Source: Chloroflexota bacterium
Lineage (GTDB): Bacteria > Chloroflexota > Anaerolineae > Promineifilales > Promineifilaceae
DNA length: 7,319 nucleotides
Assembly (NCBI GenBank): GCA_020353135.1
Contig: CP070688.1
Coordinates: forward strand, 1,773,507-1,780,825
Direction: 5' to 3'
The position numbers and the translations under genes were made by a program. The notes beneath the pieces are model-generated. The model did not search any database. It was not told the origin of the DNA and worked only from the letters and a program-made list of their open reading frames with translations. Positions 1-5,419 of the stretch are shown piece by piece (within the stretch, counting starts at the first letter, position 1; every line of letters starts with the position of its first letter).

Positions 1-114
1 GTAGCCGGGAGGTGTATAAACCGGAAAGCGACGAACATGGGGATCGCCCAGGCGGTTGTTCTTTAAGACGTTGCTTTCGTGTTCCACGTAGACGATTTCG
101 CCGGTTGCGGGCAT
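1..114 (-). CDS. Putative esterase / alpha-beta hydrolase, N-terminal fragment (runs off the left edge)
   Basis: Reading the minus strand from an ATG at 114-112 gives 38 codons open to the window edge, beginning MPATGEIVYVEHES and ending RRFPVYTPPGY. The pattern '(H)ES.VLK.N.LGDPHVR..PVY.PPGY' resembles the N-terminus of putative esterases of the enterochelin-esterase / esterase D group, in which PVYLPPGY is the first core beta strand and turn of an alpha/beta-hydrolase fold. The nucleophile elbow and catalytic triad lie outside the window and cannot be checked. The start is supported by an AGGAGA Shine-Dalgarno at 128-123, 8 nt upstream. It is the last same-strand gene here, 156 nt after livF, so it may be the tail of the operon or a separate unit. 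The family call rests on a short stretch. Confidence 0.62.
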   Translation of the reverse strand, partial: MPATGEIVYVEHESNVLKNNRLGDPHVRRFPVYTPPGY

Positions 115-270
115 GTTTGTTTTCTCCTGCTAATGGATCAGTTGGCCTCGTCAAGAGTACCCCAATTTGGCGATCTTCAAACCCGATTGTCCCTGCCGGC
201 CGCCTGGACTCCCCTGACGTTAACTCGGCTTTCAATCCCCTTAATGTCCGTTTGCCAGCGTCCAAGCCGC
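115..270. other. livF-to-esterase intergenic gap, no clear element
   Basis: This is 156 nt between the livF stop and the ATG of the esterase fragment. Apart from the esterase ribosome-binding site (128-123) I see no hairpin followed by a T-run, so no intrinsic terminator for livF. I also see no convincing -35/-10 pair. A weak TTGAAG ... TACTCT pair can be read on the minus strand with a 15-nt spacer, which is too poor to call. Confidence 0.5.
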
Positions 271-972
271 TCAGACCCAGAAGGCTTTTTCCAGGTCGGT
301 GAACTCTTCGACCGGACCTTGGAATTTGTTGCGGCCCAGCTCGAGCACGTAAACGAAGTCGGCGATCTTCAGTGCCTCGCGAATCTCCTGGTCGACCAGG
401 ACGATCGTCTTGCCGTAGTCGTCGCGCAGGCTGATCAGCATCTGGTAAACCTCTTTCGACAGCAACTTAGCCAGGCCGGCCGTAGGCTCGTCGACCAGGA
501 TCACCTTGGGATTGGTCATTAGCGTACGGGCCACCTCGACCATGCGCTGCTGGCCACCGGATAGCTCCCCGGCTTCTTGTTTGCGTTTCTCCTTCAGGAT
601 CGGGAAACGTTCATAGCTCTTTTCGATCTCGCGCTTCAGGCGGTTCTTATCTTTGCGGAAGGTCCAGCCGCCCATCATCAGGTTCTCTTCCACGGACATC
701 CAGCGAAAGATGCCGGTATGTTGGGGGATATAGGACAGGCCCAGGTCGATGAGTTCGTGGGTGGGCACGCCGGTGACGTCTTCGCCGTCCAGGATGACCT
801 GGCCCTGGTTCGGCTGCAAGAAGCCATAGATCGCTTTGAGCAAGGTGGACTTGCCGACGCCATTGGCGCCAAGAACGGTAGTGATCTTGCCGCTTTCGGC
901 CGTTATCTGAAGCCCTTGAAGGATGTTGAGGTCTCTGTAATAGCCTACATAGAGATCATTCACTTCCAGCAT
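271..972 (-). CDS. livF: Branched-chain amino acid-type ABC transporter, ATP-binding protein LivF
   Basis: This is a 233-residue cytoplasmic ATPase, normal length for LivF, and the second nucleotide-binding subunit of the importer. It has Walker A GANGVGKST (35-43), Q-loop Gln84 in YIPQ, signature LSGGQQR (137-143) and Walker B VILVDEP (157-163). The switch region reads LVDQE (192-196), so the usual H-loop histidine position holds Gln195. LivF proteins commonly have VEQN there, so the Gln is a family trait, although the flanking Asp and Glu differ from that motif. The D-loop region reads AGLAK. The ATG at 972-970 lies inside the end of livG, giving a 17-nt overlap, and is preceded by AGGAGG at 984-979 with a 6-nt spacer, which indicates translational coupling. 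The substrate is set by the binding protein, not by this subunit. Confidence 0.95.
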   Translation of the reverse strand: MLEVNDLYVGYYRDLNILQGLQITAESGKITTVLGANGVGKSTLLKAIYGFLQPNQGQVILDGEDVTGVPTHELIDLGLSYIPQHTGIFRWMSVEENLMMGGWTFRKDKNRLKREIEKSYERFPILKEKRKQEAGELSGGQQRMVEVARTLMTNPKVILVDEPTAGLAKLLSKEVYQMLISLRDDYGKTIVLVDQEIREALKIADFVYVLELGRNKFQGPVEEFTDLEKAFWV

Positions 973-1702
973 AGGCTTCCTCCTCGTCTTCCCGGCCGAG
1001 ATAGGCGGTGATGACGGCCGGATCTTGCTTGACGTCGTCGGGGTGGCCGTCGGCGATCACTTCCCCGAAATTGAGCACCACCAGGCGTTCGCTCAAGGTG
1101 AAAATCGATTCCATGTCGTGGCTGATCAAAATGATGGCTTTGCCCTCGGAACGGGCCTTTTTTATATAGTGGTAGATCGTTTCCTGTAGTTTCGGGTGAA
1201 CGCCGGCAAATGGCTCGTCGAGGATGATGATGTCAGGATCGAGCATCAGCAAACGGCCCAACTCGAGCAGCTTTTGTTGACCGCCGGAAAGGCCGCGGCC
1301 GTATTCGTTGGCCAGGTGTTCGATGGTCAGAAATTCGAGGATTTCGTAGGCTTTTTGCTCGGCCTGCCGCCGCCGGGCGCGGGTGTGCAAGGCCATGGCC
1401 GGCACCAGCATGTTCTCCATGACGGTCATGCGCCGAAAGGCGCGGGTGACCTGGAAAGTGCGGCCGAAACCCCGGCGAGCTATCTCGTACGGTTTCTTGC
1501 CGTCGATCCGTTCTCCCTTGAGCCAGACTTCACCGCTGTTGGGCCTGTACATGCCGTCCATGATGTTGGTCAGGGTAGTCTTGCCGGCGCCGTTTGGGCC
1601 GATCAAGCCGATAAGTTGGGGCTCCTCGACGGTCATGCTGACGTCTTTCAGGACTTGGAAGCCGCCGAAATGTTTATTGATGTCCTTTAACTCTAAGATC
1701 AA
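956..1702 (-). CDS. livG: Branched-chain amino acid-type ABC transporter, ATP-binding protein LivG
   Basis: This is a 248-residue ATPase, the first nucleotide-binding subunit of the importer. It has Walker A GPNGAGKTT (35-43), Q-loop Gln84 in GRTFQ, signature LSGGQQK (138-144), Walker B IIILDEP (158-164) and H-loop His195 in ISHDM. Together with livF it would make a heterodimer in which only LivG has the switch histidine, typical of Liv-type systems. The opening 'LELKDINKHFGGFQVLKDV' fits LivG. The start codon is TTG (1702-1700), chosen because AGGAGA lies at 1714-1709 with a 6-nt spacer and the family N-terminus begins here. The C-terminus is acidic (GREDEEEAYAGSE), and its coding sequence doubles as the livF ribosome-binding site. 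It is separated from livM by 89 nt holding a palindrome and a heptamer repeat, unlike the tight livH/livM and livG/livF joins. Confidence 0.95.
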   Translation of the reverse strand: MILELKDINKHFGGFQVLKDVSMTVEEPQLIGLIGPNGAGKTTLTNIMDGMYRPNSGEVWLKGERIDGKKPYEIARRGFGRTFQVTRAFRRMTVMENMLVPAMALHTRARRRQAEQKAYEILEFLTIEHLANEYGRGLSGGQQKLLELGRLLMLDPDIIILDEPFAGVHPKLQETIYHYIKKARSEGKAIILISHDMESIFTLSERLVVLNFGEVIADGHPDDVKQDPAVITAYLGREDEEEAYAGSE

Positions 1703-1708
1703 GGATTG

Positions 1709-1714
1709 TCTCCT
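1709..1714 (-). promoter_or_regulatory. livG ribosome-binding site deciding a TTG start
   Basis: AGGAGA on the minus strand lies 6 nt before the TTG at 1702-1700. No ATG or GTG in frame sits at a better distance, so the rare TTG start is preferred. Confidence 0.7.
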
Positions 1715-1718
1715 GGAT

Positions 1719-1739
1719 AGCTACTAGCTGCGAGCTGTT
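1719..1739. repeat. Three AGCT-headed heptamers in tandem
   Basis: AGCT occurs at 1719-1722, 1726-1729 and 1733-1736, exactly 7 nt apart, giving units AGCTACT, AGCTGCG and AGCTGTT. The track lies just upstream of the livG ribosome-binding site. It resembles a short degenerate heptamer repeat. It could also be chance, since only four of seven positions are fixed. Confidence 0.4.
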
Positions 1740-1748
1740 TTCATTTAT

Positions 1749-1779
1749 GTGCCTTGCACCTCTCAGGTGCGAGGCACTT
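1749..1779 (+). repeat. Palindromic repeat, copy A (livM-livG gap)
   Basis: The arms GTGCCTTGCACCT (1749-1761) and AGGTGCGAGGCAC (1765-1777) are inverted copies around a CTC loop, forming a 13-bp stem with one T-G wobble (1755/1771). It matches the palindrome at 3840-3872 read on the opposite strand, including the trailing ACTT. No T-run follows on the minus strand, so it is not a standard intrinsic terminator for livM. It is best described as a REP-like dispersed palindrome; mRNA stabilisation or partial attenuation between livM and livG are possible roles. Confidence 0.8.
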
Positions 1780-1791
1780 GTCTGTGCCTGG

Positions 1792-2805
1792 CTACGGTTC
1801 TTCGGCGGCGGCCTGGCGTTTGGCCACGGTTTGGGCGGCGACGCCGCGCCGGTAAAGGCGCTGGAGCAGAGGGTATAGCAGGCCGTTTTGGAAGAAACGC
1901 AGGGTGATCATTAACAGTAATCCGAAGGCGACCAGGCGCCAATTACCTAATGGCCGCATAAGTTCCAGGCCATATTCGATGGCGATGGCCCCGATGGCGG
2001 CCGCGAACAGGCTTTCGATGCCGCCGATGACGGCCATGGTGATGACGATGCTCATCTGGCGGATGAGCATGTCGTTGGGGGTGAGGATGCTGACATAGTG
2101 CCAGTGAACGGCCCCGGCCAGCCCGGCGATCATGGCCGTGATGACAAAAACCATGACTTTATAGCGCACGACATGGACGCCCATGGCCGCGGCCGCCTCC
2201 TCATCTTCGCGAATGGAACGCCAGAATAGACCGAAGCGAGAATTGGCCAGGGCGTACATCACGGCCAGTGAGCCTATCAGCAAGGCCAGGTGAATGTAGT
2301 AAGGCGGGATGTTGGACGTGGTGCTGGGCACCAGCGGCGCGAAGGACATGCCGTCCGGACCGCCGGTCACCTGCCGCTCGGCGTTGAAGATGAGGCGGGT
2401 GATCTCGGAAAAGGCGATGGTGAAGAGGGCCAGGTAGGTCCGGCGCAAGCGCAGGCAGAGCACGCCAATCAGAAAACCCCAGAGCCCGGCGATCAAGACG
2501 CCGATGATGATGCCGGCCAGCACGCTGGTCCCGAGTCGTTGACCCAGGATGCCGGCCGTGTAGGCGCCGATGGCCATAAAGGCCATGTGGGCGAAGGAGA
2601 ATTGACCCGCATAACCGGCCAACAGGGCCCAGCTTGAAGCCAAGGTGGCAAAATAAAAGCCGACGATGAGGATATGGATCTGGTACGGTGGCACATTAAA
2701 GCGGCTCATGACCAGCGGCGCGGCAATGGCCGCCAGCAGCAGCGCCGCCCCCAGACCAACCGGCACCGTTAACAATCTGTCTTTGAGTGATTTTTGCTCG
2801 ATCAT
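1792..2805 (-). CDS. livM: Branched-chain amino acid-type ABC transporter, permease LivM
   Basis: This is a 337-residue multi-spanning inner-membrane permease that pairs with LivH to form the channel. Hydrophobic segments begin at about residues 14-33 and 43-63. The LivM hallmark 'LLAGYAGQFSFAH..F..IGAY' follows at about 61-82. The cytoplasmic loop IREDEEAAAAMGV (198-210) is the site expected to contact the ATPases, and IGGIES (260-265) takes the place of the family's GGxGT region. A Thr-Gly-Gly-Pro-Asp-Gly loop (VTGGPDGMSF) is also typical. The ATG (2805-2803) overlaps the livH stop by 4 nt (ATGA), with AGGAAA just upstream, so the two permeases are translationally coupled. The C-terminal tail after the last helix is Ala/Arg-rich and ends at TAG (1794-1792). 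Confidence 0.95.
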   Translation of the reverse strand: MIEQKSLKDRLLTVPVGLGAALLLAAIAAPLVMSRFNVPPYQIHILIVGFYFATLASSWALLAGYAGQFSFAHMAFMAIGAYTAGILGQRLGTSVLAGIIIGVLIAGLWGFLIGVLCLRLRRTYLALFTIAFSEITRLIFNAERQVTGGPDGMSFAPLVPSTTSNIPPYYIHLALLIGSLAVMYALANSRFGLFWRSIREDEEAAAAMGVHVVRYKVMVFVITAMIAGLAGAVHWHYVSILTPNDMLIRQMSIVITMAVIGGIESLFAAAIGAIAIEYGLELMRPLGNWRLVAFGLLLMITLRFFQNGLLYPLLQRLYRRGVAAQTVAKRQAAAEEP

Positions 2806-3734
2806 AGTTTCCTGCCGAAGAAGCCCTGGGGCCGGAATAACAGGATAAGGGCGAAGATGATGAGGCCGAAGGCGTCGCGATAGGCGAGGCTGCGATTGGG
2901 ATCGGGAAAGCAGCCGGTGCCCAGGGCTTCGACCACGCCGATGATGAGTCCACCAAACAATGCGCCGGGCACGGAGCCCATGCCACCCAGGACGATGATG
3001 ACGAAGGATTTGGCCGAGGCGACGACGCCGACGTCAAAGACCCAGGAGAAAACCTGGACCAGCGTGGCGCCGGCTATTCCGGCCAGCATGCAGCCGATAC
3101 CAAAAGCCATGCGGTTCATGCGCTGGGGATTGATGCCGGTCACAGCGGCTGCGTCCTTATCCTGGCTCACCGCGCGCAAGGCCCGGCCGGTCCAGGTGCG
3201 CTGCAAGAAATAGGCCAGGCCGGCTATGGACAGGATTGCTACAGTAGCGGCGACCACGCGCGTCGAGGGGATGGTGATTCGTCCCAGCAATCTGGGAATG
3301 TCGACGTTCACATAGCGGTCGGCCTTGACCGGGAAGGGCCCGACGATGGCCAGGGTCAGGTATTGCAAAAAGAACGCCAGGCCAAAGGTGACCAGGATGG
3401 CATACTCGCCCGGCCGTTCGACCCGGCCGCTGAACATCGGCTTCAAGAAACCCTGCTCGAACACGGCGCCCAGGATGAAGGTCGCCAGGCCGGCGATCAA
3501 GATGGCCGGGACCCAGTGCATGGCGGTGAAGTACTCCAACAAGAAATAAGCGACGAACCCGCCGATCATATAGAATTCGCCGTGGGCGAAGCTGACGATG
3601 CCCAGAACGGAAAAGATGAGGGTCAGCCCGATGGCCATCAAGGCGTAGATCGCCCCGATGATCAGGCCGTTGATGACTAGCCCCAACAGGTAATGCGCAT
3701 TGTCGAGGCAGGCTTCAAAAATAAGACTGTCCAT
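2802..3734 (-). CDS. livH: Branched-chain amino acid-type ABC transporter, permease LivH
   Basis: This is a 310-residue integral membrane permease. Family marks in order: IYALMAIGLTLIFSV (about 29-43) running into the LivH signature FAHGEF (49-54), the cytoplasmic coupling loop AVSQDKDAA...GI (188-201), AGIAGA (about 218-223) and LGGMGSVPGA (249-258), then a terminal helix ending FRPQGFFGRKL, the usual LivH finish. The length is about normal for the family. The ATG (3734-3732) has AAGGAG at 3746-3741 with a 6-nt spacer. The gene begins 248 nt after the binding-protein stop, with three repeat or hairpin elements in between, and ends in a 4-nt overlap with livM. This spacing suggests that expression of the permease block is set apart from that of the binding protein. 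Confidence 0.95.
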   Translation of the reverse strand: MDSLIFEACLDNAHYLLGLVINGLIIGAIYALMAIGLTLIFSVLGIVSFAHGEFYMIGGFVAYFLLEYFTAMHWVPAILIAGLATFILGAVFEQGFLKPMFSGRVERPGEYAILVTFGLAFFLQYLTLAIVGPFPVKADRYVNVDIPRLLGRITIPSTRVVAATVAILSIAGLAYFLQRTWTGRALRAVSQDKDAAAVTGINPQRMNRMAFGIGCMLAGIAGATLVQVFSWVFDVGVVASAKSFVIIVLGGMGSVPGALFGGLIIGVVEALGTGCFPDPNRSLAYRDAFGLIIFALILLFRPQGFFGRKL

Positions 3735-3753
3735 GCGTCACTCCTTAAGAAAT

Positions 3754-3786
3754 GGGACGCAGATTTACACGGATTTCATGGATTAA
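3754..3786 (-). repeat. Dispersed 'ATCC(R)TG..AAATC' repeat fragment
   Basis: On the minus strand this stretch contains ATCCATGAA, then ATCCGTGTAA, then ATCTGCGTCC, three related units of 9-10 nt. From memory the phrase 'AATCCGTGTAAATCTGCGTCC' recurs between genes in many bacterial genomes, often beside other repeats; I could not check this. It ends only a few bases before the livH ribosome-binding site, so it lies in the livH leader. I assign no function. Confidence 0.55.
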
Positions 3787-3839
3787 GATTTGTTTGACTT
3801 CCTGCGCTTGTTGTTTTCATCCATGGTGATGCGCTGCGA

Positions 3840-3872
3840 AAGTGCGTCGCACCTCCCAGGTGCAACGCACTT
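3840..3872 (-). repeat. Palindromic repeat, copy B (binding protein-livH gap)
   Basis: Read on the minus strand, AAGTGCGTTGCACCT and AGGTGCGACGCACTT flank a GGG loop, forming a 15-bp stem with a single T-G wobble (3864/3848). This is the same element as at 1749-1779 but in opposite orientation. The fifth pair of the shared GTGC-starting stem is C:G there and G:C here, a compensatory change that keeps the stem. There is no T-tract on the minus strand after it, so it is not a classical terminator. Confidence 0.85.
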
Positions 3873-3886
3873 ATGAGACGCAGCAG

Positions 3887-3951
3887 CGCCCCATGGAGGT
3901 TCAGGCGAGTATGGGCTGGTTGGCGCCGACCGCGCTGACCTCCAAGGGGCG
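3887..3951 (-). repeat. Large imperfect inverted repeat behind the binding-protein gene
   Basis: CGCCCCATGGAGGT (3887-3900) and ACCTCCAAGGGGCG (3938-3951) are inverted copies of 14 nt with one mismatch. After a one-base bulge the stem continues with CAG (3902-3904) pairing with CTG (3935-3937). The loop holds a further near-palindrome, GGTTGGCGCCGACC (3918-3931). It begins about 30 nt past the lipoprotein stop. No U-run follows in the minus-strand transcript, so I read it as a stem protecting the binding-protein mRNA 3' end or attenuating read-through, not as a strong terminator. Confidence 0.65.
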
Positions 3952-3982
3952 AATAGTTTTGACGGGTTGGATCAGATCATCC

Positions 3983-5419
3983 TCATGGGCGAACGACTGC
4001 ACCTTCCGTCGTACGATAGGTATCTGGCCAAATCACCTCGATATCGTCGGAACTCTGGCCGGCCTCCGTGTACTGCAAGAAGAGCAGCGGCACTTCTGGC
4101 CACTGGTGCCACATCCATTCGGGTTCGCCAGCGTCCTGCGGCGGACTATCGATGCCGTACGGGAAGTAGTAGCGGCCGGCCGCGCCGTCCAGATCGGTAT
4201 CTTCGATGGCGGCGATGATGGCATCTGGGTCGAGGGAACCGGCCCGGTTCATGGCGTCGGCCATGATGGATAGCGAGTCGTAGGCTTCGAAGGCGTAGGC
4301 TTCGGGGAAACGGCCCATGACCGCGCGGTACTTCTCGGCAAATTCGAGACCCTTCTCGGTGGCCGACGATGCCCAGGGGCCGATTCTCGGCACCACGGCA
4401 TAGGCGCCATCGGGCACGTTCTCCCAGTATTCCTCGTCATTCAGAGCGACCTGATTGGCGACCACGATGGTGTCGGCTGGGCTAATGCCGCCCTCGTACA
4501 GTTGCTGCTGCAGATTGTACGATTGCTCGCCGGTCACCTTGATCAGGATGGCATCGGGAATGCTCTCCAACGCCTGAAGACGTTGGGCCACCGATGAGAA
4601 GTCTTGGGTGGTCTGCTCTGTCAGGAACACTTCTGGTTCGCCCAGACCAAATTCGGGGAACCAGGTCAGGGCGTTGTCAACTTGGCCGGTGCCGTAGCCG
4701 GTGTTTTCGGCTACGATGACGATGAATTGTTCGCCGTCGCCATTATAATCGCCCACTTCTTGCAGCCACTTGGCGTCCATCTGGGCGGTGAATGCCGATG
4801 TTGGCGCGATGCGGAAGACCTCCGGATATTGCACGCCGGTAATGTCGTTGTTGTACGTTTCGGCGAAGATGGTCGGCACGTGGTACTTATTGGAGACTTC
4901 CTTCATGGTAAGGCCCACGGCGCTGTGATACTCGCCGACGATGGCCGTCACGCAATCCTGGGTGATCAAGCGCTCGGCTACAGCCGTGCCGCGCTCTGGC
5001 AATCCTTCCGTGTCATATAAGATCACGTTGACCGGCTTGCCCAAAATTCCGCCGGCTTCGTTGATATCGTCCACGGCGATGTTGAATGCGGCCTGCATCA
5101 CCATTCCACCGGTAACCGATCCGGGCTTAGACAGGGGGGCCGACGCGCCAATGAGTATTTCTTCGACCTCAGCCGCATCGGTCGGGGCGCAGCGGCCGGC
5201 CACCGGTGCGGCAGCCTCAACTTCCACCACGCGGGTCACCTCGACCTCTTCGGTAATCGTCTCTTCGACGACGCGGGTGACCTCGACCGGAACCTCAACC
5301 TCCTGCAACTGCTCGACGACCCGGGTGACGACGACTTCGACTTGTTCGGGTTCGGCCTGGCAGGCTACCAAGACCAGCGCGATTAGCAACAACATTACGA
5401 TAGGTTTGTACTTAAGCAT
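3983..5419 (-). CDS. ABC transporter substrate-binding lipoprotein (Leu/Ile/Val-binding-like, type I periplasmic-binding fold)
   Basis: This 478-residue secreted lipoprotein should capture the solute for LivHMGF. Residues 1-19 are a short basic-hydrophobic signal peptide and the lipobox LVAC puts the lipidated cysteine at Cys20. Residues 21-75 form a Val/Glu-rich linker with VTRVVE at 31-36, 47-52 and 61-66, a style I associate with Chloroflexota. The binding domain starts near 'EILIGASAPLS' (87-97) and shows family marks AAFNIAVDDINEAGGILGKPV (about 110-130), VGEYHSAVG (161-169) and VPTIFAET. DYNGDGE (224-230) looks like a small calcium-type loop. Cys77 and Cys156 could form a disulfide. The ATG (5419-5417) follows AGGAGG at 5430-5425. 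The protein is longer than classical LivJ/LivK mainly because of the linker. The ligand is not predictable: amino acid, amide, urea or aromatic acid are all known for the family. Confidence 0.93.
   Translation of the reverse strand: MLKYKPIVMLLLIALVLVACQAEPEQVEVVVTRVVEQLQEVEVPVEVTRVVEETITEEVEVTRVVEVEAAAPVAGRCAPTDAAEVEEILIGASAPLSKPGSVTGGMVMQAAFNIAVDDINEAGGILGKPVNVILYDTEGLPERGTAVAERLITQDCVTAIVGEYHSAVGLTMKEVSNKYHVPTIFAETYNNDITGVQYPEVFRIAPTSAFTAQMDAKWLQEVGDYNGDGEQFIVIVAENTGYGTGQVDNALTWFPEFGLGEPEVFLTEQTTQDFSSVAQRLQALESIPDAILIKVTGEQSYNLQQQLYEGGISPADTIVVANQVALNDEEYWENVPDGAYAVVPRIGPWASSATEKGLEFAEKYRAVMGRFPEAYAFEAYDSLSIMADAMNRAGSLDPDAIIAAIEDTDLDGAAGRYYFPYGIDSPPQDAGEPEWMWHQWPEVPLLFLQYTEAGQSSDDIEVIWPDTYRTTEGAVVRP

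Noticed and set aside
115..270. Promoter for the esterase gene (TTGAAG ... TACTCT)
   Set aside because: The 15-nt spacer and only partial match to the -10 consensus make it no better than background.
12..522. Plus-strand open frames (12-302 and 79-522) at the left edge
   Set aside because: They run antisense across the esterase start, the gap and the livF end. The first is Arg/Pro-rich and neither resembles a protein family I know.
577..1011. Plus-strand open frame of 144 codons over livF
   Set aside because: It is a shadow of the LivF/LivG coding frames, with no motif or plausible ribosome-binding site.
1749..1779. Rho-independent terminator after livM
   Set aside because: The stem is good, but no T-run follows on the minus strand (the next bases are ATAAATGAAAAC), and livG follows as an essential partner subunit.
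3840..3872. Rho-independent terminator or CRISPR repeat between the binding protein and livH
   Set aside because: There is no T-tract on either side that would fit termination, and only two dispersed copies in opposite orientation with no spacer array, so it is not a CRISPR.
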